Positions 25,084 to 32,699 of a stretch of 64,000 bases of DNA are shown here, in pieces. Both the position numbers and the translations under genes were made by a program. The stretch is taken from contig NZ_VLLA01000019.1 of assembly GCF_007830635.1 (NCBI RefSeq), forward strand, positions 111,442-175,441, written 5' to 3'. The notes beneath the pieces were generated by a model. That model saw nothing but the letters and a program-made list of their open reading frames with translations. It had not been told where the DNA came from and searched no databases. The first letter of the stretch is position 1, and every line of letters starts with the position of its first letter. The stretch is from Bradyrhizobium huanghuaihaiense (lineage in GTDB: Bacteria; Pseudomonadota; Alphaproteobacteria; Rhizobiales; Xanthobacteraceae).

Positions 25084-26172
25084 ATGGACGTTGCCGAACG
25101 AACACGGGCGCACCCGACCTCCCGGCCGCATGGCGGCACCGACGCGCCGCTCGTTCCGGCGGATTTCGGCATGCAAAAGCGCGACAGGATGGTCCTCAAT
25201 CTTTTCTTTGAAGAGCGGGACGACCGCTGGTTTCCCGGTGACCGTCACATCCGGCCGCTGCTGCGGCGCCTGGTCAAGGGCGAGTCCTTCATTAGCGGAC
25301 AGCGGCGCGTCCTTCTCAATCTGTGCGCGGGCCTCGACCGGCTCGGCATCCGCTACCGCGTCAACGACTATCGCTACATCCAGAAGCACCCGGAGGAGCT
25401 CGCCTGCGTCATCGGGCGGCCGTTCGTGCTCGACTGGTTCAAGTGGAAGAACCCGCTCCTGCTCGGCGTCGCCATGTATGACCACCCGGTCGATGCACCG
25501 GAGCGCCTGAACGACCTGCAGGTCAAGCGCGTGCTGGTGCCGTGCAAATGGTACGCCGACATGTTCCGTCCGCACTGGCCCCATGTCGACGCCTGGCCCG
25601 TCGGCATCGACACCGACCTGTGGACACCGACGCCGGCCGACCGCAAGAGCGTGGACGTGCTGCTCTATGACAAGGTTCGCTGGGACTACGGGCGATACGA
25701 GTCCGACCTGATTGAGCCGATCCGCAGACATCTCGAGGCCAGCGGCCGCACGGTCGAGGTGATCCGCTACGGTCACTACAAGGAAGACGACTACAAGGCG
25801 GCGCTGGCGCGTTGCCGCAGCATGATCTTCCTGTGCGAGCATGAGAGCCAGGGCATCGCCTGCCAGCAGGCGCTGTCGAGCGGCGTTCCCGTCTTTGCGT
25901 GGGATCGCGGCGGGCCGTGGCAGGATCCGAAGTATTTTCCGCACAAGGTGCGGTACGAGGGCGGCGTATCCTCGGTGCCTTATTTCGACGCGCGCTGCGG
26001 CATGACCTTCATCGACGCGGCCGGTTTCGTCTCCGGCTGGAGCGAGTTCTGGTCGCATGTGAGCGCCGGCGACTTCGCGCCGCGCGACTACGTGACCGAG
26101 AATCTGACGCTCGAGAAGGGCGCGCTTCACTATTACCAGATCGCCGAAGCCGTGATGCAGAACCACGCGTGA
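25084..26172 (+). CDS. Glycosyltransferase (GT-B-like, group 1 style)
   Basis: About 362 residues, no signal peptide. The C-terminal half has the GT-B donor-site look: VDVLLYDKVRWDYG, TVEVIRYGHYKEDDYKAALARC, IFLCEHESQGIACQQALSSGVPVFAWDRGG (the E...QG..CQ.AL..GVPV pattern of group 1 enzymes). The N-terminal half (RRVLLNLCAGLDRLGIRYRVND, VPCKWYADMFRPHWP) fits an acceptor domain. Start ATG 25084 is listed; GTG 25069 is in frame and neither has a clear ribosome site. The stop overlaps the following glycosidase start by four bases. Confidence 0.8.
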   Translation: MDVAERTRAHPTSRPHGGTDAPLVPADFGMQKRDRMVLNLFFEERDDRWFPGDRHIRPLLRRLVKGESFISGQRRVLLNLCAGLDRLGIRYRVNDYRYIQKHPEELACVIGRPFVLDWFKWKNPLLLGVAMYDHPVDAPERLNDLQVKRVLVPCKWYADMFRPHWPHVDAWPVGIDTDLWTPTPADRKSVDVLLYDKVRWDYGRYESDLIEPIRRHLEASGRTVEVIRYGHYKEDDYKAALARCRSMIFLCEHESQGIACQQALSSGVPVFAWDRGGPWQDPKYFPHKVRYEGGVSSVPYFDARCGMTFIDAAGFVSGWSEFWSHVSAGDFAPRDYVTENLTLEKGALHYYQIAEAVMQNHA

Positions 26173-27236
26173 CCAGGCTCGACAGACGCCAGTTTCTCCT
26201 CGGCAGCGCCGCGACGCTCGCGGCGGGCGTCTCTGCGTCAGCGTTACCGGCTTCGAAGCTCGCCCAGCGCCGTCAGGGCTTTGGTGCGGCGGCCACACTC
26301 TGGGACCTGCAGGCCGACCCCAGGCTCGGCGAGGCCATCAGCACCTATTGCACGCAGGTGGTGCCTGTGCTCGAGCTGAAATGGCCGATGCTGCGGCCGG
26401 ACGCGCACACCTTTGCCTTCGAGCGTGCCGATGCCATCCTGGACTTCGCGCAGGCGAACGACCTGACGATGCGCGGACACACGCTCGCCTGGTATCACGA
26501 CATTCCGGACTGGACCAGGCAGATCAAGGACGCCAAGGGCGTCGAGCGCACCTATCGCGACCACATCGGCACCGTGGTCTCGTATTACAAAGACAAGCTG
26601 ACCTCGTGGGACGTCGTCAACGAGCCGATCCCGGACAATCCAAAGGGGATCACCGACCGGCGCGATACGTTCTGGACGCAGCATCTGGGCAAGAGCTGGA
26701 TTCCGCTGGCGTTCCGCACGGCGGCCGCGGCCGATCCATATGTAAAGCTCGCGATCAACGAGTACGACATCGAGTTGGTGAAGGACTCCTTCATCGCCAA
26801 GCGCGCGGCCTACCGCAACCTCATCATGGAGCTGCTCGACCAGGGCGTTCCGCTGCACGCCGTCGGGCTGCAATCGCATCTGCATGCCGAGCTCGAGATC
26901 GACACGCATGGGCTCGCCGAATTCGTCACCGAGCTGCGCTCCTGGGGCCTCGAGGTTCTCGTCACCGAGCTCGACGTTGACGATCAGAAGCTGACGGGCG
27001 GTCCCGCGGAGCGCGACGCCATCGTCGCCAAGCGCGTCGACGATCTGCTGACGGCCGTCTCTGCCAGCGGCCCGGTGCGCTCGATCCTGACCTGGGGCAT
27101 CTCCGATCGCTACAGCTGGATCAACGGCACCTTCGCCCGCAAGGACAAGCAGCCGAACCGCCCCTTGCCGCTCGACGGCGAGTTCAAGCCAAAACCGTTC
27201 ATGGACGTCATAAGCAAGTTCACGAAGGACGTCTGA
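26169..27236 (+). CDS. GH10 family endo-1,4-beta-xylanase-like glycosidase, Tat-exported
   Basis: 355 residues from a GTG start that overlaps the previous stop (GTGA). Twin-arginine leader: DRRQFLLGSAATLAAGV. GH10 core: LELKWPMLRPDAHTFAFERA, MRGHTLAWYH, acid/base Glu152 in SWDVVNEPIPD, INEYDIEL, GLQSHLHAE and nucleophile Glu267 in VTELDVDD, then LTWGISDRYSW. Both catalytic Glu residues are present, so it should hydrolyse beta-1,4 xylan-like chains in the periplasm or outside. Coupling to a glycosyltransferase suggests it trims or releases the polymer made by this locus rather than feeding on plant xylan. Open reading continues upstream without a start signal. Confidence 0.9.
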   Translation: MTRLDRRQFLLGSAATLAAGVSASALPASKLAQRRQGFGAAATLWDLQADPRLGEAISTYCTQVVPVLELKWPMLRPDAHTFAFERADAILDFAQANDLTMRGHTLAWYHDIPDWTRQIKDAKGVERTYRDHIGTVVSYYKDKLTSWDVVNEPIPDNPKGITDRRDTFWTQHLGKSWIPLAFRTAAAADPYVKLAINEYDIELVKDSFIAKRAAYRNLIMELLDQGVPLHAVGLQSHLHAELEIDTHGLAEFVTELRSWGLEVLVTELDVDDQKLTGGPAERDAIVAKRVDDLLTAVSASGPVRSILTWGISDRYSWINGTFARKDKQPNRPLPLDGEFKPKPFMDVISKFTKDV

Positions 27237-27256
27237 AGCTAGCGTGTCTTGAAAGG

Positions 27257-28207
27257 CTAGCGTGTCTTGGGCGTCTCGAACGCTTGTGTGTCCCCGATCT
27301 GATCGGGAGCCAGACTCGGACTGCGCCTGTCAGCCGAGTTCAGCCTGAAGACGTCGCGGATGTCCTCGATCGAAGTCGACGAATAGGACTGGATACAGAG
27401 CGCGACCTGCTCGGGGGAAGCGGCGCGAATCATCGCTTCGATCGCCGGGCGGTCGAGCCGGGTGTCGTCCCAATGCGACACCGCGATGCTGTCTTCCGTC
27501 ACCCGATGCCCTGCCAGATGATTCGGCGAACTGGCGACGAAGTTTCCGTAAAGCAGATACTCCGAGAATTTCTTCTTCCGGCACAGCGCCAGAGCCCAGC
27601 TCAGGCCCGTTGCCGATTTGATGGCGTCGGTCATCGCGCGCGCGGTGTCCTTGTCCCAGACCAGCGCGTTGCCGACATAATCGTCGGCCGGGAACGCGCG
27701 CTCCGTGACACCGAGAAGCTGATCGACGGTGCGCAGCCACAGCACATGCAAGGGGTGGCCGGCGTCGATGCCCTTGCGCGTAACGAAGAGCGGCGTCTTC
27801 TCGCCGCCGGCATACTGGCCGACGTCGAACTCGCGGAAGAACAGATTGTCCGAGTCGAGGATGCAGACGCGCTGCTCGGGCGCGTTGAGGACGCCGGCGA
27901 TCTTCAGGATCTGCTGGATGTGCCAGCCGTGCACGGGCGACGACAGCAGCGACAGCCAGACGCGTCGTTTGCTGATGAACTGCAGCGCCGGCGGCAGCGC
28001 GAACAGCCATTTCGGCAGGTAACGCGAGGCCGGAACGATGACGCGCTTGTCGGACGCAAACCGCGCGAACAGCGGCACGTCCTCATCGTTAACGAGAACA
28101 TAATGCCGCGTATATCCCGTCAGCCAGGTGTCGATGCTCTCGCTGAGCAGCGAAAAACGCTCGATATCCTTGGCGTAGCTGGCGGTCAGCAGGGCAACGG
28201 AATGCAT
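27257..28207 (-). CDS. DUF6492 family protein (glycosyltransferase-like)
   Basis: 316 residues, begins MHSVALLTASYAKDIERF, which resembles the start of GT-A like proteins, with a DxD-type motif in CILDSDNLFFREFD. Other landmarks: YVLVNDEDVPLF, WHIQQILKIAG, ADDYVGNALVWDKD. DUF6492 members are predicted nucleotide-sugar dependent transferases of surface glycans; no activity is firmly known to me. Start ATG 28207 chosen because homology-like sequence begins there; ribosome site is weak. Convergent with the GH10 gene. The last 14 bases are duplicated just beyond its stop. Confidence 0.78.
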   Translation of the reverse strand: MHSVALLTASYAKDIERFSLLSESIDTWLTGYTRHYVLVNDEDVPLFARFASDKRVIVPASRYLPKWLFALPPALQFISKRRVWLSLLSSPVHGWHIQQILKIAGVLNAPEQRVCILDSDNLFFREFDVGQYAGGEKTPLFVTRKGIDAGHPLHVLWLRTVDQLLGVTERAFPADDYVGNALVWDKDTARAMTDAIKSATGLSWALALCRKKKFSEYLLYGNFVASSPNHLAGHRVTEDSIAVSHWDDTRLDRPAIEAMIRAASPEQVALCIQSYSSTSIEDIRDVFRLNSADRRSPSLAPDQIGDTQAFETPKTR

Positions 28208-28301
28208 GGGCGCGCTCGAATGGCGATCAGGCCGCACTCATAGCCGCACCGCGAGGTGCTGGAAACTCACAAACGGAATCAAGGTAAAATGAAACGAAGA
28301 A

Positions 28302-29096
28302 TTAGCCATCCGACGGCAGCCCCTGCTCGAGCCCGCGAAAGCGCAGCGGCGCGAGGGCTGAGGCGCGCTGCCACCAGTCGGCGACGCGGTCGTCGAGTGC
28401 GGTCACACCGCGGCCCTGGCCGGGGAAGATCCGGATCTGCTGCACCGCCTCGGCCTCGAACCCCTTGCCCCTCCGCGTGATCTTGATCACCGCGCCCTCG
28501 CGGTCCCGCTGCGTCAGCGGCACCAGGAGGCGGCCGCGCGGGCGGAGCGACTGGAGCCAGAGCGGATGCGGATGCGGAAAGCCGGCGTGCACGATGATCA
28601 CGTCGGCAGGCTCTGGAATCTCCTCACACCCATCGCCATGGAACACCTCGACGTTGCGATAGGGGCGAAGGTAGTTGGCGGCACGGTACGCCAGGCGCTG
28701 GTCGCAATCGACAGCCTGCACCCAGCCTTTCGGGCCGACCAGCTTCGACAGGATCGCGGTGAAATAGCCGAGGCCGCAGCCGATCTGCACGACACGGTCG
28801 CGCTCCTTGATGTCGAGCACGTCGATCAGATGCGCCCACAGGCTCGGCAGGCCCGTGTCGAGCCTGCGGCGCGCGTCGATCGCGACCAGCACATTGTCAT
28901 AGAGATGAACCGGGTCGGCGTCCGGCGTCAGCCGGTAGCTGCGCGCCGCCTCGCTCTTGATGCGCCAACGGCCTCTGGGCAGAAAATCTTCGCGCGGAAC
29001 GGCAGCGAGCGCTTCGAGCAGGCGCGGCGAGGAAATCCTCTCGCGCTTCGCAATCATCCCGGCATAGCGCGCACGCGCGGCGGCAAGATCGCTCAT
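28302..29096 (-). CDS. Protein-L-isoaspartate O-methyltransferase-like protein (PCMT family)
   Basis: 264 residues. N-terminal PCMT pattern: RARYAGMIAKRERI, LLEALAAVPREDFLPRG; SAM motif I VVQIGCGLGYFTAILSKL and motif II VQAVDCDQRLAYRAANYL. The catalytic cap segment is less typical than in true Pcm proteins (the usual GDG..G...APYD is GDGCEEIPEPADVIIVHAG), so repair of isoaspartyl residues is not assured; it may methylate a small molecule. It overlaps the long regulator gene upstream by four bases (ATGA), so is translationally coupled to it. Confidence 0.78.
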   Translation of the reverse strand: MSDLAAARARYAGMIAKRERISSPRLLEALAAVPREDFLPRGRWRIKSEAARSYRLTPDADPVHLYDNVLVAIDARRRLDTGLPSLWAHLIDVLDIKERDRVVQIGCGLGYFTAILSKLVGPKGWVQAVDCDQRLAYRAANYLRPYRNVEVFHGDGCEEIPEPADVIIVHAGFPHPHPLWLQSLRPRGRLLVPLTQRDREGAVIKITRRGKGFEAEAVQQIRIFPGQGRGVTALDDRVADWWQRASALAPLRFRGLEQGLPSDG

Positions 29097-32000
29097 CTCG
29101 CCGCATCGGCCTGTTCACGGACCGGCACATCCGCATCGAGCTCGTTGACCAGCTGCATCGCCTGCTTCAGGTCCGGGGTGTAAAAACCCTCACTGAACCT
29201 GTTGACGATCGGCACGAGCAGGAGACGCGCGTGCTCACGCTTGCCGGCCTGGTGCGACAGGCGTGCCAGGCTGACGGCGGTACGAAGCTCCCAGGACAGC
29301 GCGCCCTGCTTGCGTGCGACATCCAGCGACAGGCCGAACAGCTCCTCGGCCTCCTGTACCGAGGCCGGGTCGCCGTCCGACAGCGTGATCTCGCCTTGCA
29401 GGCGATAGACTTCGGCGAGGTAGGAATGATCGCCGGTCCGTCTGGCGGTCGCGAGCGCGCCGTCCAGCGCGCGCAAGGCGGCATCGCGCATCCCGACCTT
29501 GGCATAGGCTTCAGCCAACAGGCAGCGGAACCAGCAGCCGGCGAGCCAGGAATCCATCGCCTCGTATTCGTCGAGGCCGAAGCGCATCTGGCTGAGACCC
29601 TCGTCGGCCTCGCCGAGCTGCGTCAGTGCCCATCCGCGCAGGATCGCGGCCTGCTGCTTCCAGTGCAGGAAACCGTGTTCGGTGGCGATGATCATGGCGC
29701 GGTTGGCGTGGTCGCGCGTGCCCTCGACGTCGCGCAAATGCTGGCAGAGATACGCGCCGAACACGAGTGCGAAGGCGAGCGTGAACGGATGGCGGATCTT
29801 CTCGGCATTGGCGATCGCCTGCTCGCTGTGCTGGCGCGCCGCGTCGGGCCGGCCGAGGAACCAGAGCAGATAGCCGAGATAGGACAGCGAGACGACGCCG
29901 GGATCGGTGCCGTGCCGCTCCATCAGATCGGAATGCAGGTCGGGGCTGTAGAGGTTGATGCAGCGATGCAGATGATGCTGCGAGGCGGCAAAGCGGCCGC
30001 GATAGAGCATGGTCATCGCGATCGAACGGTGCGCCTCGATCAGATAGCCGGTCTGCTGCGCCGGCTGCGACCGCTCGTTCAGCCGCTCGCGCTTGGCGAA
30101 TTTCAACAGCTCGACGCTGAGATCATGCGCGCGGGTGAGATCTGCGCGGATGAAGTGGCAGACCCAGAGGCCGCGGGTCGCGGCGAAGGCCTTCTCGTCG
30201 TCGTCGAGCTGCTGGCCGAGCTCGAGCGCGCGGGTGTAGTTCTCCTCGACCTCCTGCACCGCGTAGCCCTTGGCGGCGATCAGCGCGTTGCCGAGCGCGA
30301 TGCGCAGCTCGAGCTCCATCTCGTCGCCGCCCTGCATGCGCGCATTGGCCTGCACGACGCTCAAGCCGCGGCGCAGATGGCCGATCGCCTCCAGATTGGC
30401 GCCGCTCCTGGCCGCCTGCTTGCCGGCCTTGAGCCAGAAGCTCGCGGCACCCTCGCTCTGGCCTGATTCGGTGAGGTGATGGGCCAGCAGCTCCGGCTCG
30501 CGATCGGTCTTCTCCGGATACATCTCGGCGAGCACCTGCGCGATGCGCGCATGCAGCTTGCGGCGCTCGCTGTGCAGGAGGCTCGCATGCGCGGCGTTCT
30601 GGATCATCACGTGCTTGAAGGAGTAGAGCGCGTCCGGCGGATGGCCGCGCCGCATGACCAGCCCGGCCTCCTCCAGATGATTGAGCGCGGCCTCGATCTG
30701 CTCCGCCGGCGTATTGGCGACGGCCTGGAGCGTCTCGTAGGAGAACTCGCGGCCGATGGTGGCGCCAATCTGCGCGATCCGCTTGAACGGGCCCATCCGG
30801 TCGAGCCGCGCCATCAGCGAGTCCGTCAGCGTCGCCGGGATCGCCAGCTGCCGCCACGGGCCTGACAGCACGTAGCGCCCGTGCCGCTCGGTCAGGAGAT
30901 TGGATTCCAGAACGGTCTTGGTGAGCTCTTCCAGGAACAGCGGCACGCCGTCGGTCTTGACGATGATCTCTTCGACGACCTCCTTCGGCAGCTCCCTTCC
31001 GGCAACGCGCTCGACCAGCGTCGTGCGCAGCTGCCGGCTCAGGCGGTTGAGCACCAGGGTGGTGATGTGCGAATGCGCGTTCCAGCTCGGCTGGAATTCG
31101 GAGCGAGCGGTGATGATGACCAGGATCGGCCGGTTCTGCACCCGGTCGACGAGCAGGTCGATCACCTCGCGGGAGGTCGGATCGATCCAGTGCAGATCCT
31201 CGAACGCGATCACCAGCGGCATCTCGCGCGCGAGGCCGAGGAAGTGATTGACCAGCGCCGCGACGGTCGCATCCTTCTGCTGCTGGGGCGACAGATCGAG
31301 CGGCGGATAGCGGTCTCCGGTCGGTATCGACAACAGCCCGGCAAACAGCGGCGTGACCTGCTCGATGTCGCCATGCGCGGCGGCGATCGCAGTCTCCAGG
31401 CTCGCCAGCGACAGCGCGGAGGCATCCTCGCGGTCGAGGCCGAGGGAGAATTTGAGCTGCTCGGCGAACGGATAGAACGCGGTGGAGGTGTAGTAGGGCG
31501 AGCACTGGAACGAGACCTGCGCATGCCGGTCGCCCGATATCCGCTCGAAGATTTCCTGGATGATGCGCGACTTGCCGATGCCGGGTTCGCCGAACTTGAC
31601 CACGACCTGGCCGTCGCCCCCCTTGGCCTGCTGCCAGCGGCCCATCAACAGCGCAATCTCCTCCTCGCGGTTGACGAGCGGCGTCAACCGCGCGCCCATC
31701 GCGGCGGCGAAGCGGGTTTCCACCCGCGAGGCGCGCACCACATGCCAGGCCTGCACCTTCTCCGAGATGCCCTTCAGCGCATGGACACCGAGACTGCGGT
31801 AGTCGAACTTGCCCTTCAGCAGCGACTGCGTCGAGGCGGAGATCACGACGCCATTGGGCGGCGCCAGGGCTTGCAGGCGCGCGGCAAGGTTGACGGTTTC
31901 ACCAACCGCGGAGTCGCGTTCTTCGGTGCCCTGCCCGACGAGATCGCCGACCACCACGAGACCGGTCGCGATCCCGATGCGGACGGCCGGCGAATGGGTG

Positions 32001-32563
32001 AGCGCGCCGCGCGGCTCGATCGCCCGCGCGGTCGACAGCACCCGCACGATCTCGAGACCCGCACGCACTGCACGCTCGGCGTCGTCCTCATGTGCGGTCG
32101 GATAGCCGAAATAGACGAGGATACCGTCGCCGACGAAACGGGCGGCAAAGCCCTCGTAATGCTTGACCACGCGGACGCAGGTCTCGCGGAAGCTCGCGAT
32201 CATGTCGCGCACGTCTTCCGGATCGAACTGCACCGAGAGAGAGGTGGAATCGACCATGTCGCAGAACATGGTGGTGAGCTGGCGCCGTTCGGCCCCGACC
32301 TCCGTCCGGGTCTGCGGGCGTGCCGCCGCGGCCGGCGGCTCTGCCGTTTCAGCCTGGAATAGAGCCGCCATCGCCCGCTGGAGCCGCTTGCGATCGCCAA
32401 GCGGCAATCCGAGCTCGACCAAGTCGGATTCCGTGAGATCCCCCAAGACGTCGAGATCGAGGCGGTGCTGTGCGAAAAGGTCGGAGTAGTGGCCGAGGCC
32501 GACGCCCTCAAGCCAGCGCTTCAGCCCGCCTTCCGTTGCCGTGCCCGGCTCATTCTCCAGCAT
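29093..32563 (-). CDS. SAM-class III cyclase-AAA ATPase-TPR signalling protein
   Basis: 1156 residues. Order: SAM domain about 12-68 (LKRWLEGVGLGHYSDLFAQH); class III cyclase about 93-275 with metal Asp102 (MFCDMVDSTSLS) and Asp146 (RFVGDGILVYFG), Asn225 and Arg229, but Arg142 at the usual substrate-Lys position; AAA_16-type ATPase from about 296 with Walker A GEPGIGKS (325-332) and Walker B-like LVIAFEDLHWID; then helical TPR-like repeats to the C-terminus. No membrane segment. It resembles large cyclase-STAND proteins of Bradyrhizobium. It is divergent from the NRPS gene with a 136-base shared promoter region, so a regulatory link is possible but unproven. Ribosome site weak. Confidence 0.9.
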   Translation of the reverse strand: MLENEPGTATEGGLKRWLEGVGLGHYSDLFAQHRLDLDVLGDLTESDLVELGLPLGDRKRLQRAMAALFQAETAEPPAAAARPQTRTEVGAERRQLTTMFCDMVDSTSLSVQFDPEDVRDMIASFRETCVRVVKHYEGFAARFVGDGILVYFGYPTAHEDDAERAVRAGLEIVRVLSTARAIEPRGALTHSPAVRIGIATGLVVVGDLVGQGTEERDSAVGETVNLAARLQALAPPNGVVISASTQSLLKGKFDYRSLGVHALKGISEKVQAWHVVRASRVETRFAAAMGARLTPLVNREEEIALLMGRWQQAKGGDGQVVVKFGEPGIGKSRIIQEIFERISGDRHAQVSFQCSPYYTSTAFYPFAEQLKFSLGLDREDASALSLASLETAIAAAHGDIEQVTPLFAGLLSIPTGDRYPPLDLSPQQQKDATVAALVNHFLGLAREMPLVIAFEDLHWIDPTSREVIDLLVDRVQNRPILVIITARSEFQPSWNAHSHITTLVLNRLSRQLRTTLVERVAGRELPKEVVEEIIVKTDGVPLFLEELTKTVLESNLLTERHGRYVLSGPWRQLAIPATLTDSLMARLDRMGPFKRIAQIGATIGREFSYETLQAVANTPAEQIEAALNHLEEAGLVMRRGHPPDALYSFKHVMIQNAAHASLLHSERRKLHARIAQVLAEMYPEKTDREPELLAHHLTESGQSEGAASFWLKAGKQAARSGANLEAIGHLRRGLSVVQANARMQGGDEMELELRIALGNALIAAKGYAVQEVEENYTRALELGQQLDDDEKAFAATRGLWVCHFIRADLTRAHDLSVELLKFAKRERLNERSQPAQQTGYLIEAHRSIAMTMLYRGRFAASQHHLHRCINLYSPDLHSDLMERHGTDPGVVSLSYLGYLLWFLGRPDAARQHSEQAIANAEKIRHPFTLAFALVFGAYLCQHLRDVEGTRDHANRAMIIATEHGFLHWKQQAAILRGWALTQLGEADEGLSQMRFGLDEYEAMDSWLAGCWFRCLLAEAYAKVGMRDAALRALDGALATARRTGDHSYLAEVYRLQGEITLSDGDPASVQEAEELFGLSLDVARKQGALSWELRTAVSLARLSHQAGKREHARLLLVPIVNRFSEGFYTPDLKQAMQLVNELDADVPVREQADAAR

Positions 32564-32598
32564 GGTGATTCTGCCCGACCTTCACTCCGTCGAAGGGC

Positions 32599-32631
32599 TT
32601 TGGGGCCCCTCAACCACAGATTTTGGGGCCC
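32599..32631. promoter_or_regulatory. Direct repeat in the cyclase/NRPS divergent promoter
   Basis: TTTGGGGCCC occurs at 32599-32608 and 32622-32631, starts 23 bases apart; each contains the palindrome GGGGCCC(C). Two copies about two helical turns apart in a 136-base divergent region suggest a regulator binding site. Function inferred only from position. Confidence 0.4.
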
Positions 32632-32699
32632 GAACTTCACCTCAGACTGGACGCGTTCCCTAACTCTTGAGAAGAATAGCTCAATCAGATCAAAAGGGA

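Noticed and set aside
25899..26168. N-terminal extension of the GH10 enzyme
   Set aside because: It lies in the glycosyltransferase coding region in another frame; a Tat leader begins right after GTG 26169.
28302..29096. True Pcm repair enzyme
   Set aside because: PCMT-like N-terminus and SAM site are present but the catalytic GDG region is atypical; described only as family member.
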